DNA of 64,000 bases from Frigidibacter albus (GCF_009908165.1 NZ_JAAAUC010000001.1:186001-250000); one strand, 5' to 3'. Counted from the stretch's first letter, positions 25,065-34,682 are shown. Translations and numbers: made by a program. Notes: a model not told the origin generated them from the letters alone.

Positions 25065-26234
25065 TCAGGCCTCCGAAGGCGGGACCAGCAGGCCGCGCTC
25101 CTCAATAGGGGTAAAGGCGCGGTTGTCGGGGCCGATGTAATGCGCCGAGGGGCGGATGATCCTGTTGTCCTGTCGCTGCTCGATCACATGGGCACCCCAT
25201 CCGGAAGTGCGCGAGATCACGAAGATCGGTGTGAACATGGCAGTCGGGACGCCCAGCAGGTGGTAGGAGACGGCGGAATACCAGTCCAGGTTCGGAAACA
25301 TGCGCTTTTCCTCCATCATCACCGCCTCGATCCGCTCGGCGATGTCGAACATCCGCGTGGTGCCGGCGGCATCCGACAGCTGCTTCGCCACCCGTTTGAT
25401 GACCACGTTGCGCGGATCTGCGATGGTGTAGACCGGATGGCCGAAGCCGATGATGACCTCCTTGCGCGCCATCCGGGCGCGGATATCAGCTTCCGCCTCG
25501 TCGTGGCTTTCATAGCGTTTCTGGATTTCGAACGCGATTTCATTGGCGCCGCCATGTTTGGGCCCCCGCAGCGCGCCGATCGCGCCGGCAATGGCGGAAT
25601 ACATATCCGATCCGGTCCCCGCGATGGTGCGCGCGGTGAAGGTCGAGGCGTTGAACTCGTGTTCGGCATAAAGGTTCAGCGTCGTCTGCATGGCCCGGAC
25701 TTCAGCTGCGCTCGGCGCGATCCCGTGCAGCAGATGCAAGAAGTGGCCCGCGATGGTGTCATCTTCGGTCTCGACCTCGATCCGCCGGCCGTTCTGCGCG
25801 AAGTGGTGCCAGTAGAGCAGCATCGAGCCTTGCGCCGCCATCAGCCGGTCGACGATATCCCGCGCGCCGGGGATGTTGTGATCGTGCGCCTCGGGCAGCA
25901 CACAGCCAAGCGCCGACACGCCCGAGCGCAGCACATCCATCGGATGGGCGGCGGCAGGGATGGCCTCCAGCGTCTCGCGCACCGCCTTGGGAAGCCCCCG
26001 GAGCGCCTTCAGCTTGGCCTGGTAGACGCGCAGTTCCGGTGCGGTCGGCAGGGAGCCATGCACCAGAAGATGAGCGACCTCCTCGAACGTGCAGGACCCC
26101 GCCAGATCGAGGATGTCATAGCCCCGATAGTGCAGATCGTTCCCCGACTGGCCCACCGAGCACAACGCGGTATTTCCCGCCACCACGCCCGAGAGCGCGA
26201 CGGACTTCTTGGGTCTCACGACAATGCCGCTCAT
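25065..26234 (-). CDS. prpC: 2-methylcitrate synthase
   Basis: 389-residue type II-like small citrate synthase of the methylcitrate group. Catalytic motifs are GPKHGGANE (His), [13 protein letters not shown] (His) and the late Asp region near [13 protein letters not shown]. It condenses propionyl-CoA with oxaloacetate. The start at 26234 was chosen over 26285 because family N termini begin near the [21 protein letters not shown] type sequence. It lies between prpD and prpB. Assignment to methylcitrate rather than citrate synthase rests on this context. Confidence 0.94.
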   Translation of the reverse strand: MSGIVVRPKKSVALSGVVAGNTALCSVGQSGNDLHYRGYDILDLAGSCTFEEVAHLLVHGSLPTAPELRVYQAKLKALRGLPKAVRETLEAIPAAAHPMDVLRSGVSALGCVLPEAHDHNIPGARDIVDRLMAAQGSMLLYWHHFAQNGRRIEVETEDDTIAGHFLHLLHGIAPSAAEVRAMQTTLNLYAEHEFNASTFTARTIAGTGSDMYSAIAGAIGALRGPKHGGANEIAFEIQKRYESHDEAEADIRARMARKEVIIGFGHPVYTIADPRNVVIKRVAKQLSDAAGTTRMFDIAERIEAVMMEEKRMFPNLDWYSAVSYHLLGVPTAMFTPIFVISRTSGWGAHVIEQRQDNRIIRPSAHYIGPDNRAFTPIEERGLLVPPSEA

Positions 26235-26244
26235 CGTTGCCTCC

Positions 26245-27756
26245 TCATGTCCAGTCGAAAATGCCACTCGGGCGGGCCGCGCCAAGGCGATCCGCGCCGA
26301 CAGTGAAGTTCAGTGCTGCAAGATCGCCGGCTTTGAGCGTTGCCAGTGCCTCGGCCGCCTGTACAAAGCGGGTCTGTTCGGCGCTGGCGATGATGCCGTC
26401 CGACAGCGTCAGGAACTTGTTGACGTAATTCTCGCGGACGAAGGGGCGCGCGCCGCCCGGATGCGCGTCGGCCAGTGCCAGTTCATCGGTGATGATCCGG
26501 CCGCCCTTCAGCTTCACCTCGACACGGCCCCCGAAGGCCTTGGTCTTCGGATCCTGCGCATGGTAGCGCCGCGTCCATTCCGAATCCTCGGTGGTCGAGA
26601 TCTTGTGCCACAGCGCCACGGTCTCGGGGCGGTTCGCCCGGTCTGCCGCGTAGCTTTTCTCGTGGTGCCAGCCGCCATCTTCCAGCGCGACCGCGAAGAT
26701 ATACATGATCGAGTGGTCAAGCGTTTCGCGGCTGGCCTTCGGGTCCATCTTCTGCGGATCATTGGCGCCGGTGCCGATCACGTGATGCGTGTGGTGGCTG
26801 GTGTGGATCACGATGCTCTCGATCCGGGACAGATCCCCGATCTGCGGGCCCATGCGGCGGGCAAGGTCGATCAGCGCCTGGCTCTGATACTCGGCCGAAT
26901 GCTCCTTGGTATAGGTGTCGAGGATCGCGCGCTTGGCCTCGCCCGGGCCGGGCAGCGGCACCTGATAGCGGGCGTTCGGACCCGAGAGCAGCCAGGCGAT
27001 GAAGCCATCCTCGCCTTCCCATGCCGGGCTCGGCGCGCCCTCGCCGCGCATCACGCGGTCCACCGCCTCGATCGCCATCTTGCCGGCGAAGGCGGGGGCG
27101 AAGGCCTTCCAGGACGAGATCTCGCCCTTGCGCGACTGGCGGGTGGTGGTGGTGACATGCAGGGCCTGCTGCACCGCCTGATAGATCGTTTCCGTGGGCA
27201 GGTTCAGAAGCGTGCCGATCCCGGCGGCGGCAGACGGCCCAAGATGGGCAATGTGGTCGATCTTGTGCTCATGCAGGCAAATACCGCGCACCAGGTCCAC
27301 CTGAATCTCATAGCCGGTCGCGAGTCCGCGGATCAGATCCATGCCGGATTTGCCGACATGTTGGGCAACCGCAAGGATCGGTGGGATGTTATCGCCCGGG
27401 TGCGAGTAGTCGGCGGCGAGGAACGTGTCGTGGAAGTCAAGCTCCCGCACCGCGGTGCCGTTGGCCCAGGCTGCCCATTCCGGCGAGACACGGGTGCCGG
27501 GCGTCATCCCGAACACTGTCGCGCCCGGCTGCATCGGATGGCACAGCGCCTGCGCCCTGGCCGAGGCGACGGGGCGCCGCGCGACCGAGGCGGCTGCAAC
27601 GGCGGCATTGTCGATGATCCGGTTGATGATCATCTCTGTCACGTCCGGCATCACGGCGACGGGGTCGGCAGCGACTTCGGCGATCTTCCAGGCGAGCTGC
27701 TGCTCGCGCGGCAAATGTTCGGCGGACTTATAGGTACGCACTTCATGAGCGATCAT
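26245..27756 (-). CDS. prpD: 2-methylcitrate dehydratase (PrpD type)
   Basis: 503 residues of the MmgE/PrpD family. Family signatures include [31 protein letters not shown] and [18 protein letters not shown]. It dehydrates 2-methylcitrate to 2-methyl-cis-aconitate without an iron-sulfur cluster. ATG 27756 follows AGGGAAGAG. The next upstream start candidate is near the thioesterase stop. With prpC and prpB it provides propionyl-CoA breakdown, useful to the branched-acid pathways encoded nearby, which would release propionyl-CoA. Confidence 0.94.
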   Translation of the reverse strand: MIAHEVRTYKSAEHLPREQQLAWKIAEVAADPVAVMPDVTEMIINRIIDNAAVAAASVARRPVASARAQALCHPMQPGATVFGMTPGTRVSPEWAAWANGTAVRELDFHDTFLAADYSHPGDNIPPILAVAQHVGKSGMDLIRGLATGYEIQVDLVRGICLHEHKIDHIAHLGPSAAAGIGTLLNLPTETIYQAVQQALHVTTTTRQSRKGEISSWKAFAPAFAGKMAIEAVDRVMRGEGAPSPAWEGEDGFIAWLLSGPNARYQVPLPGPGEAKRAILDTYTKEHSAEYQSQALIDLARRMGPQIGDLSRIESIVIHTSHHTHHVIGTGANDPQKMDPKASRETLDHSIMYIFAVALEDGGWHHEKSYAADRANRPETVALWHKISTTEDSEWTRRYHAQDPKTKAFGGRVEVKLKGGRIITDELALADAHPGGARPFVRENYVNKFLTLSDGIIASAEQTRFVQAAEALATLKAGDLAALNFTVGADRLGAARPSGIFDWT

Positions 27757-27769
27757 GTCTCTTCCCTTT

Positions 27770-28168
27770 TCATGAAACTTCAGCACCAACCGGCCGGGGG
27801 CACCCCTCGGCATCGACGGCGACCATCTCGAACGCACCCGACAAGGCGACCCGCTCGCGTGCGCCCCCTATGCTGCGGGCAGTGCCCTGAACCTCGACCG
27901 TCATCGAAGACCGGCCGGTGCGGCTGACGCGGGCCACGAGGTCCAGCATTTCTCCCACCTTGATCGGCGTGCGAAAATCCACCCGCTCGGACCGCGCCAT
28001 GACCACCGAAGTGCCAGCGTGGCGTGTGGCCGCAACGAAGGCCGCCTTGGCCATCAATGCCAACGCATGGCCGCCGAACAGCGTCCCGTAATGGTTCGCC
28101 TGTTCGGGAAAGATCATCTCGATCATTCGGGTCTCGAACACGGTCTCGGACACGGTCTTGGCGGGCAT
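27770..28168 (-). CDS. Acyl-CoA thioesterase (hotdog, YciA/BACH-like)
   Basis: 132-residue hotdog-fold thioesterase. The family active-site pattern is [19 protein letters not shown], where N/H-x-G-T-L-F-G-G is characteristic of YciA/acyl-CoA hydrolases, followed by [16 protein letters not shown]. It may release free propionate or relieve CoA sequestration when propionyl-CoA builds up. It is the first gene of the prp transcript, 13 bp before prpD. It starts close to the divergent regulator promoter. Confidence 0.87.
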   Translation of the reverse strand: MPAKTVSETVFETRMIEMIFPEQANHYGTLFGGHALALMAKAAFVAATRHAGTSVVMARSERVDFRTPIKVGEMLDLVARVSRTGRSSMTVEVQGTARSIGGARERVALSGAFEMVAVDAEGCPRPVGAEVS

Positions 28169-28198
28169 CGGCTTGGCTTTCTGCGGGGGTGTCGGGAC

Positions 28199-28305
28199 TT
28201 CGCAAGATTGGCAATGCTGTCTTCACACAAGCCGGATACATGGGTAAACTACTGAAAATGCGATGATCTGCGAGCTATTGGCGTGCGAATTGCGAAGGTT
28301 GCGAA
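28199..28305. promoter_or_regulatory. Divergent prp promoter region with three TTGCGAA heptamers
   Basis: TTCGCAA occurs at 28199-28205, and its reverse complement TTGCGAA occurs at 28290-28296 and 28299-28305, the last two as a 9-bp-spaced direct repeat overlapping the regulator's RBS. RamB/PrpR regulators of actinobacteria bind TTTGCAAA-like boxes. By analogy these may be sites for autoregulation and for control of the thioesterase-prpDCB operon. This is inference from motif likeness. Confidence 0.4.
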
Positions 28306-28306
28306 G

Positions 28307-29722
28307 ATGAGCAAAACCTATCTCGGTGTCCGGTTGCGGCGCCTGCGTGAGGAACGGGGCCTGACCCAGGCAGCCCTGGCGCGCGCGCTGGAGATCAGCC
28401 CCAGCTATCTGAACCAGATCGAACAGAATGCGCGGCCGCTGACCGTGCCGGTGCTTCTGAAGCTGAATGCGGTCTTTGGCCTCGATGTGCAGCTCTTCTC
28501 GGACGAGGGCGAGGCGAGACTGATCACCGACCTGCGGGCCGCACTGGCCGATCAGGGCGCGGGCATCTCGCTGGCCGAACTGCGCGAGCTGGCTGCCAAC
28601 ATGCCGGAGGTGGCACGGTCAATCGTGGCCATGCAGGCCCGTCTGCGCGAAACAACAGAGCGCGCCGATCTGTTCGCAGGGCAGGTGACCGAAGCCCCGG
28701 GTCACTCCCCTGCTGCCTTCGAAGCCGTCCGCGACTGGTTCTACGAGCGGCGCAATCATGTGGCGGACCTGGACATGGCGGCCGAGGCCATCGGCAATAC
28801 GCTGCCGCCGGGCCGGATGGCGGCGGCGCTGGTCGATCGGCTGGCCGGGCGGCATGGGATCCGTATCGCGCAAAGCTCGGGCGAAGCGCTGCGCCGCTAT
28901 GACCCGGCTGGGCGCATCCTGCATCTGGCCATCCACCTTGACCCGGGCCAGACCGCGTTCCAGATTGCGACCCAGCTGGCCTTTCTGGAACAGGGCGAGA
29001 CCATTGCCCGTCTGTCCGATGACCCGAAACTCGGGGCCGATGCGCGGACCCTGTTGCAGATCGGGCTGGCGAACTACTTTGCCGGGGCGCTGATCCTGCC
29101 CTATCGCGCCTTCCTCGCCGCGGCCGAGTCTGCCCGCTATGACATCGATCTCATTGCCCGGCGCTTCGGTGTAGGCTTCGAGACCACCTGTCACCGCCTG
29201 TCCACCCTGCAGCGGCCGGACGCACGGGGCGTTCCCTTCTTCTTCATACGGGTGGACCGCGCGGGGAACATCTCGAAGCGCCAATCGGCAACCGATTTCC
29301 ATTTCAGCCGGATCGGCGGGTCCTGCCCCCTGTGGAATGTCTACGCTGCCTTTGCCAAGCCCGGAGAAATCGTCCGCCAGATCGCCCAGATGCCCGACGG
29401 GCGCAGCTACTTGTGGATAGCGCGCATGGTGCGGACCGGGCAAGGCGGGTTCGACGCGCCGGTGAAGACGTTCGCGATCGCCCTCGGCTGCGACCTCGTC
29501 CAGGCGAGCCGACTGGTTTATGCGCGCGGGTTGGACCTTTCAAACCCTGCGATGGCCACAAAGATCGGACCGGGCTGCAAGGTCTGCGAGCGAGCATCCT
29601 GCCCACAGCGCGCCTTTCCGATGGTTGGGCGACCGCTGCCCGCAAACCCCTGCGAGGCGCGCTTTGCGCCCTATTCGGCGCCTGTTCCCCAGGCCGCAGA
29701 AGGAACCCGGTCGATGGAGTGA
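28307..29722 (+). CDS. ScfR/PrpR/RamB-type short-chain fatty acid regulator
   Basis: 471 residues. An N-terminal XRE helix-turn-helix (about 5-60, RLREERGLTQAALARALEISPSYLNQIEQ) is followed by an ImmA/IrrE-like middle domain. Here the usual metalloprotease HExxH is replaced by the QLAFLEQG region. The C-terminal short-chain-fatty-acid regulator domain carries four cysteines (C424, C427, C432, C449). In mycobacterial PrpR a C-terminal cysteine set holds an iron-sulfur cluster, so the same is possible here. It is divergent from the prp operon and is its likely propionyl-CoA-responsive regulator. The start at 28307 follows GAAGG. Confidence 0.92.
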   Translation: MSKTYLGVRLRRLREERGLTQAALARALEISPSYLNQIEQNARPLTVPVLLKLNAVFGLDVQLFSDEGEARLITDLRAALADQGAGISLAELRELAANMPEVARSIVAMQARLRETTERADLFAGQVTEAPGHSPAAFEAVRDWFYERRNHVADLDMAAEAIGNTLPPGRMAAALVDRLAGRHGIRIAQSSGEALRRYDPAGRILHLAIHLDPGQTAFQIATQLAFLEQGETIARLSDDPKLGADARTLLQIGLANYFAGALILPYRAFLAAAESARYDIDLIARRFGVGFETTCHRLSTLQRPDARGVPFFFIRVDRAGNISKRQSATDFHFSRIGGSCPLWNVYAAFAKPGEIVRQIAQMPDGRSYLWIARMVRTGQGGFDAPVKTFAIALGCDLVQASRLVYARGLDLSNPAMATKIGPGCKVCERASCPQRAFPMVGRPLPANPCEARFAPYSAPVPQAAEGTRSME

Positions 29723-29883
29723 CCCTTATGTTCGCCGTGACATATTCCCAGCGTCTGCAGTAGTGAACTTGTCCAGGGCGAAGCGGATTGCAGCGGGGCC
29801 AGAGGCACCGCCTTTGCCGGCGGCGCTATCTTTTTGGCAGGTGCGCCAGCATGCCTTTGGGCGCACCGCCACGCCCGTCCGAG

Positions 29884-30978
29884 TCAGCCCGTGATCTCTG
29901 ACGCGGTGATGGAATACTGGAAGCTGTCCGGCGCAAGTTCGTCCAGACGGACGCCGCCGACTTCTGCCACGGGGTACATCAGGAACGGCAACGGACCTTC
30001 GGCAGCGCCGGGCAGGGCCACATCATGGGCGAAATTGTAGCCGATCCAGTTGCCTTCCCAGGCCCCGAACAGGGCGCGGCGCACATCCTGAACCGCGGCG
30101 TCCTGCAGGGTAAGGGTCTTCGGCGGCTCTTCCAGCACGACCTTGCGGACATCGGCCGGGTCGGCGGGGACCCAGCCGAAACCCTCAAGATAGACCTCGG
30201 CGCGGCAATGCTGTGCCTTGGTGACATCGGAAGATCCCGCGCCGAGGCTCTTGTAGCCAAAGGCCGAGGGCGCGACCCTCAGGCCATAGACGTCGCGCGC
30301 CGGCAGGCCGACAGCCCGGGCAAGGCCGACAAAGAGTGTGTTCAGGTCGGCGCATTTGCCGGTAAGATCGCCCATCGTCAGCATCGAGGCGATGTCCCCC
30401 AGTCCACAACCCCGTGTCTCGGGGTTGCGCTCTGTGCTGTCCACCACCCAGTCATAGATGCGGCGGGCCATCTCGAGGTCTCCCTCGGCGCCGGCAACGA
30501 TCATCTCGGCCGTCTCCCGGACGATCCCGTCGAGCGGGATCAGGTCGGTGGCCGAGGTGAATTGCGTCCGGTCGGCGGCCGAAAGTGGCGGAACAGCGCC
30601 AGGAACGGTCAGGTTCACCGCCCGGTCCTGCGCCGAGGCGAAGGAGGTGACTTCCAGCACCGCAGATCCGGCCCCCGCGGGCCAGATGGCGTGGACAAAA
30701 CGGGCGCCTGCGCCGTCGGTTTCGATCGAAGCCTGCGCCGCGTTGGTCGTCCACCGGCTGTCGCCGGCCCGCATCCAGCCTGCCTCGGTGACGGCGGGCA
30801 CCGGAACCCAAAGCTGCGTCTCCGCGCCGGCGCGTGTGATCTCGACGCGGGTCACGACCCTGAAGTTGCGCCAGCCGGCGGGCATGGGTGAAAAGCTGGC
30901 ACTGGCGATCCGGGGTGCAGCGATTGCAAGGGCCGCCGAGCCGCCGATCTGCAACACGGTGCGTCTGCTGAGGTTCAT
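29884..30978 (-). CDS. Tat-exported transglutaminase-like protein
   Basis: 364 residues. The N terminus carries a twin-arginine signal (SRRTVLQ, then a hydrophobic run ending near IASA, about residue 28). The mature part has a transglutaminase-like core with an intact Cys-His-Asp triad: C209 in TGKCADLNTLF, H257 in AQHCRAEVYL and D273 in PADPADVR. Such periplasmic proteins can act as cysteine peptidases, but their substrates are mostly unknown. The start at 30978 has AAGGGAAAA upstream. It stands alone between the ScfR gene (convergent) and a stretch of gene remnants, with no operon partner to suggest its role. Confidence 0.85.
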   Translation of the reverse strand: MNLSRRTVLQIGGSAALAIAAPRIASASFSPMPAGWRNFRVVTRVEITRAGAETQLWVPVPAVTEAGWMRAGDSRWTTNAAQASIETDGAGARFVHAIWPAGAGSAVLEVTSFASAQDRAVNLTVPGAVPPLSAADRTQFTSATDLIPLDGIVRETAEMIVAGAEGDLEMARRIYDWVVDSTERNPETRGCGLGDIASMLTMGDLTGKCADLNTLFVGLARAVGLPARDVYGLRVAPSAFGYKSLGAGSSDVTKAQHCRAEVYLEGFGWVPADPADVRKVVLEEPPKTLTLQDAAVQDVRRALFGAWEGNWIGYNFAHDVALPGAAEGPLPFLMYPVAEVGGVRLDELAPDSFQYSITASEITG

Positions 30979-31257
30979 GGCTTTTCCCTTATCGCTGACC
31001 GTCCGGTTGGACGGGCTGGGGCACGGATAGGCGGTCCGGCAACAGTGATCAATAGCGGGGCCATGGCGGGGCGAAGATCGCAGGCGGTCGCGATGGTATT
31101 TGTTGCCCAGACTGATGGGGTGGAGGCCCGCACTGCGCGGTAGCCGTTGACGCGCTCGCCTTCTGCAGGCCCCAGTCCTAGGCCTGCTGTCAATGCACTG
31201 CTCGCAAACGGGCAGTGGTGCTGAGTGCTTCGCTTCTGCCAGGTCATGTCGGTTCTG

Positions 31258-31509
31258 ACGGCAGGTCCCGACCGGGTGATGGTCGGTGTTGCCGACGCTA
31301 CGCATCCCGGCCAGCGCCTCGGCGCGCGACCGCACGTCGGGCCCCGGCGATATCTCGCCGCGCATCGCCGCCAAAGGCGCCTGCCGAACCATGTCGCGGG
31401 TCCGGGCCAGTCCGTCCAGCATCTCGCCCGCCTCGGTGGGATCGTCGAGATAGTTGAACACGATCTGGGGGTGGGCGTCAGCGGAAAGCTCCAGCATCCC
31501 CCCGGACGC
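31258..31509 (-). pseudogene. Remnant of a GMC-family oxidoreductase (C-terminal part)
   Basis: The minus strand encodes about 84 residues including QIVFNYLDDP, RTRDMVRQAP, GEISPGPDVRS and DHHPVGTCR. This is the normal order of motifs in the C-terminal substrate domain of choline-dehydrogenase-like GMC flavoproteins, including the HPVGTCR signature. A stop lies just upstream in frame, and the N-terminal FAD domain is absent. After GTCR the frame leaves family sequence, and the expected final conserved block is missing. It is therefore a decayed fragment. An open frame fuses it to unrelated sequence and the transglutaminase gene by chance. Confidence 0.68.
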
Positions 31510-31628
31510 CTATCGTCCTCCTGCTGCCACAAGGTCCGGAGAACGGTCAGTCTTTCGGGCCACGCGCAAAGTCGAAGGGCGAGCTCGGGCCGATCCGTCA
31601 GCGGCGTTCGGGCGTCAGCCTGCCGGGG

Positions 31629-32252
31629 CTAGCCTTGGGGTTTGAACAGCGCCGCGGCTGCCGCGAACAGGGCCGCCCGGCCATTGCCGGCCTCTGCCTC
31701 GCCCACACGGCAGAGGCTGATGACCGTTTGGGGCGTATCGGCCCCGTCATGGCGAAGGTCGGTCAGGAACCAGCGCAGCACGCGCCAGCCGCTGATCAGA
31801 TGGGCATCGGCGATCACCGGATCGGGGATCAGCCGCGAGAGGTTCGCGTTCAGCTCCGAGAAGAGCTCGAACACCGCGGCTGCGTCCATCGGGTCCGGGT
31901 GCTGTGCCTGGCGCGAAAGCCCCTCCAGCCGGCGCGCGATGTCGCGCGGGACCGGCGCGTCAGGCAAGGTGCCCACCAGCCGCAACAGCCCGCAATGCAC
32001 GGCAAGATGCAGCCCGCGCGCCGCGGGGTCGAGCGCATTGGCAAAGGATCCGACGCCGGTGCGCACCTCGATCAGCCCCTCATAGGCCAGCCGTTGCAGG
32101 GCCTGCCGCACCGGCGTGCGCGAAACGCCGAACTCGGCGGCGAGGGTCCCTTCCAGCAGCATGGTCTGGTCCGTCACCGGCTGCAGGCAGATCCGGGCGC
32201 GGATGGCATCTGCGATATCGTCTGCGCGGGGCTTGGCGTCGCTAAGCGGCAT
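31629..32252 (-). CDS. GntR-family regulator (FCD subgroup)
   Basis: 207 residues. The winged helix-turn-helix is in the N-terminal 70 residues (LEGTLAAEFGVSRTPVRQALQRLAYEGLIEV), and a helical effector domain follows. The ATG at 32252 was preferred over upstream starts at 32297 and 32357, because those would place coding sequence over the shared operator. It is divergent from the Aap-like ABC genes. A TGTATACA palindrome between them recurs before the binding-protein gene 2.3 kb away, so this protein is the probable local repressor of the importer. Confidence 0.87.
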   Translation of the reverse strand: MPLSDAKPRADDIADAIRARICLQPVTDQTMLLEGTLAAEFGVSRTPVRQALQRLAYEGLIEVRTGVGSFANALDPAARGLHLAVHCGLLRLVGTLPDAPVPRDIARRLEGLSRQAQHPDPMDAAAVFELFSELNANLSRLIPDPVIADAHLISGWRVLRWFLTDLRHDGADTPQTVISLCRVGEAEAGNGRAALFAAAAALFKPQG

Positions 32253-32297
32253 GGCTGTCTTGACCTTGGGTGAGGGTGTGCCACAAATCTGTTGCAT

Positions 32298-32313
32298 CAC
32301 CTGTATACACGTG
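32298..32313. promoter_or_regulatory. Candidate GntR operator, copy 1 (CCTGTATACACGT)
   Basis: CACCTGTATACACGTG lies between the divergent GntR and ABC permease genes. It contains the 8-bp palindrome TGTATACA (32302-32309) and an adjoining ACACGTGT palindrome. The core CCTGTATACA recurs exactly at 34631, upstream of the binding-protein gene. TGTATACA-type palindromes are typical of GntR-family sites. Confidence 0.6.
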
Positions 32314-32344
32314 TGCAGGGCAAGATATCCGACGGAGCCTGTCG

Positions 32345-33508
32345 ATGCAACACTCACCGCGCCCCGCGGCCCGCAAACCGCCTGACTGGCTGGGGACCGG
32401 CGTCGTGGCCCTGATCTTGCTGGCGCTCGCCGTGCTGGGGGCGAATATCTGGCTGAACATGCAAGGCGCGGGCGTCACCCCCGGCTTCGGGTTTCTGGCG
32501 CAGACCGCCGGGTTCGACCTCAGCGAAAGCCTGATCCCCTACGCGGCGAAAGACAGCTATGCGCGGGCCATTCTGGCCGGGCTGCTGAACACGGTGCTGC
32601 TGGCGCTGGCCGGGCTGGTGATGGCGACGGTGGTCGGCGTGCTGATGGGGCTGGTCAGCGTGACCCCCAGCCCCGCGGGGCGGATGGTGGCGCTGCTGTA
32701 TGTCGAGCTGTTCCGCAATCTGCCGAAGATCCTCGTTCTGCTGTTGTTCTACGTGCTGGCGGTGCGCGGCCTGCCCCCGGTGCGCGAGGCGCTGTCGCTG
32801 GGGCCGTTCCACCTGTCGAACCGCTCGGTCTACATGCCGATGATCCTGCCCGATCCGGCGCAGCTCTGGCTGCTGCTGCCGCTTGGCGCAGGGGCGCTGG
32901 CCGCGATCTTCTGGGCGCGGCGGGCGCGCCGTATCAAATGGGAGACGGGGCGGGAAACTCCGGTGCTGCCTGTGGCGCTGGCCCTGCTGCTGGGCTTGCC
33001 TCTGGCCTTTGCGCTGCTGGCCGGGGTGCCGCTGGTGCCGACGCTCCCCACCTTCGAGCGGTTCGATTTCGCCGGCGGCGCGCGGCTTTCGGTGCAGTTC
33101 CTGGTGGTGCTGCTGACCCTTGGCCTCTACCACGGCGCGCAGATCGCCGAGGTGGTGCGCGGCGGCATCCTTGCGGTGCCGAGGGGGCAGGTGGAGGCGG
33201 CGCGGGCGCTGGGGCTGTCCCCTCGCCATGTGACGCGCTTCGTGGTGCTGCCGCAGGTGCTGCGGATCGTCATCCCGCCGATGATCAACCAATATGTGAA
33301 CCTGATCAAGAACACCTCCGTCGCCATCGTCGTGGGCTATTCCGACCTGATGTCGGTCAGCGGCACCATCATCAACCAGACCTTCCGCCCGCTGGAGATG
33401 ATGCTGATCACCATGGCGCTGTATCTGGGGCTCAGCCTGCTGGCCTCTTCGGCGATGAACCGGCTGAACGCGGTGCTGCGCGCCCGCGGTGCAAGGAGCG
33501 CGACATGA
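32345..33508 (+). CDS. Amino-acid ABC transporter permease (AapQ-like)
   Basis: 387-residue inner-membrane permease of the HisMQ/AapQ group. It has a long insert between the first segments and the permease core, as in AapQ. The coupling (EAA) loop is EAARALGLSPRHVTRFVVLPQVLRIVIPP, split here around its conserved glycine. The start at 32345 follows GGAG. It forms a heterodimeric channel with the next gene, whose ATG overlaps its stop. No nucleotide-binding subunit gene is found anywhere in this cluster. Confidence 0.9.
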   Translation: MQHSPRPAARKPPDWLGTGVVALILLALAVLGANIWLNMQGAGVTPGFGFLAQTAGFDLSESLIPYAAKDSYARAILAGLLNTVLLALAGLVMATVVGVLMGLVSVTPSPAGRMVALLYVELFRNLPKILVLLLFYVLAVRGLPPVREALSLGPFHLSNRSVYMPMILPDPAQLWLLLPLGAGALAAIFWARRARRIKWETGRETPVLPVALALLLGLPLAFALLAGVPLVPTLPTFERFDFAGGARLSVQFLVVLLTLGLYHGAQIAEVVRGGILAVPRGQVEAARALGLSPRHVTRFVVLPQVLRIVIPPMINQYVNLIKNTSVAIVVGYSDLMSVSGTIINQTFRPLEMMLITMALYLGLSLLASSAMNRLNAVLRARGARSAT

Positions 33509-34590
33509 TCCCCGCATCCCCGCCCCCCGCACAGCGCCGCGATCTTTTGCGGCAATGGGCTGGCACGCCGGTCACCGCGCTGGTGTCGGCGGGCAGCGTG
33601 GCGCTGGCAATCTGGCTGGCCTCTGCGCTGCTGGACTGGGCGCTTGTCTCTGCCGTCTCTCCGCTGCGGCCAATGGAAGCCTGCGCGGATGCCGCCGGAG
33701 CCTGCTGGCGGTTCTATCTGGAAAAGAGCCGCTTCATGCTGTTCGGCACCTATCCCCATGCCGAACATTGGCGCCCGGCGCTGGTCTCGGTGCTGCTGCT
33801 TGCGCTGTCGGGCGCGGTGGGGCTGCGCATCACGGGCCGGCTTGGCGGGCTCGGGCCGCGCTGGCTGCTGGCGCTCTGGGGGCTGGTGATCCCGCTGGCC
33901 TTCGCGCTGATGGGCGGCGGATGGGCGGGGCTGCCGCCCGTGGACATGTCGCGCTGGAACGGGATGCCGGTGCTGCTGATCCTGTCGGTCATCGCCATCG
34001 CGCTGGCCTTTCCGCTGGGGGTGGCGCTGGCGGTGCTGCGCCATCAGACCCGCTGGCCGGTGCTGCGCCGGGCGGCGGTGGTCTATATCGAGGCGATGCG
34101 CGGCGTTCCCATGGTCACGGTGCTGTTCGTCGGCGTGTTCGTGCTGCCGCTGACCCTGCCGCCCGGCACGCGGATCAGCCCGGTGATGGCGACGCTGATC
34201 GCGCTGGTCTTCTTTCACGCCGCCTATTTCGCCGAGGATGTGCGGGGCGGGCTGCAGTCGCTGCCCGCCAGCCAGACCGAGGCGGCCGCGTCGCTGGGGT
34301 TGTCCTGGGGGCAGTCGATGCGGCTGGTGTTGTTGCCGCAGGCGCTGTTGCGCAGCCTGCCGGCCTTGGTCAACTCGGTGATCGGTGCCTACAAGGATAC
34401 CTCGCTGGTGGTGGTGCTGGGGATCCATGACCTGACCTCGACCGCGCGCATGGCCTTCAGCGAGCCGGGATGGGGCGCCTTCGCGCTGGAGGCCTATGCC
34501 TTCGTCGGAATGTGGTTCCTGCTGTCCTGCGCCTTTCTGTCCTGGGTCGGCCGAGACCTGCATCGCCAGCAAAGCGCGCGCAGCCGGTAG
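33505..34590 (+). CDS. Amino-acid ABC transporter permease (AapM-like)
   Basis: 361-residue second permease of the Aap-type importer, fixed by an ATGA overlap with the first permease. An N-terminal hydrophobic extension is followed by the core with IEAMRGVPMVTVLF and the coupling loop EAAASLGLSWGQSMRLVLLPQALLRSLP, both standard for polar amino-acid permeases. In complete Aap operons the ATPase gene follows AapM. Here 92 bp of regulatory sequence and the binding-protein gene follow instead. Confidence 0.9.
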   Translation: MIPASPPPAQRRDLLRQWAGTPVTALVSAGSVALAIWLASALLDWALVSAVSPLRPMEACADAAGACWRFYLEKSRFMLFGTYPHAEHWRPALVSVLLLALSGAVGLRITGRLGGLGPRWLLALWGLVIPLAFALMGGGWAGLPPVDMSRWNGMPVLLILSVIAIALAFPLGVALAVLRHQTRWPVLRRAAVVYIEAMRGVPMVTVLFVGVFVLPLTLPPGTRISPVMATLIALVFFHAAYFAEDVRGGLQSLPASQTEAAASLGLSWGQSMRLVLLPQALLRSLPALVNSVIGAYKDTSLVVVLGIHDLTSTARMAFSEPGWGAFALEAYAFVGMWFLLSCAFLSWVGRDLHRQQSARSR

Positions 34591-34628
34591 ACCCGCAAAC
34601 TCAGAATTGTCATGAAACTGAAGAAATA

Positions 34629-34643
34629 TACCTGTATACATGT
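34629..34643. promoter_or_regulatory. Candidate GntR operator, copy 2 (CCTGTATACATGT)
   Basis: TACCTGTATACATGT matches copy 1 at 13 of 15 positions, counting from the base before ACCTG. It contains the same TGTATACA palindrome (34633-34640). It sits 43 bases before the binding-protein ATG, which suggests that the binding protein has its own regulated promoter under the same repressor. Confidence 0.6.
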
Positions 34644-34682
34644 CGAGCATCCGGTGATGCCCCCCTTCCGCAGGAGATTCTC

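Noticed and set aside
29884-31497. Single long frame joining the GMC fragment to the transglutaminase-like protein
   Set aside because: The transglutaminase has its own Tat signal, RBS and ATG at 30978. The stretch between is unrelated sequence, so the fusion is accidental.
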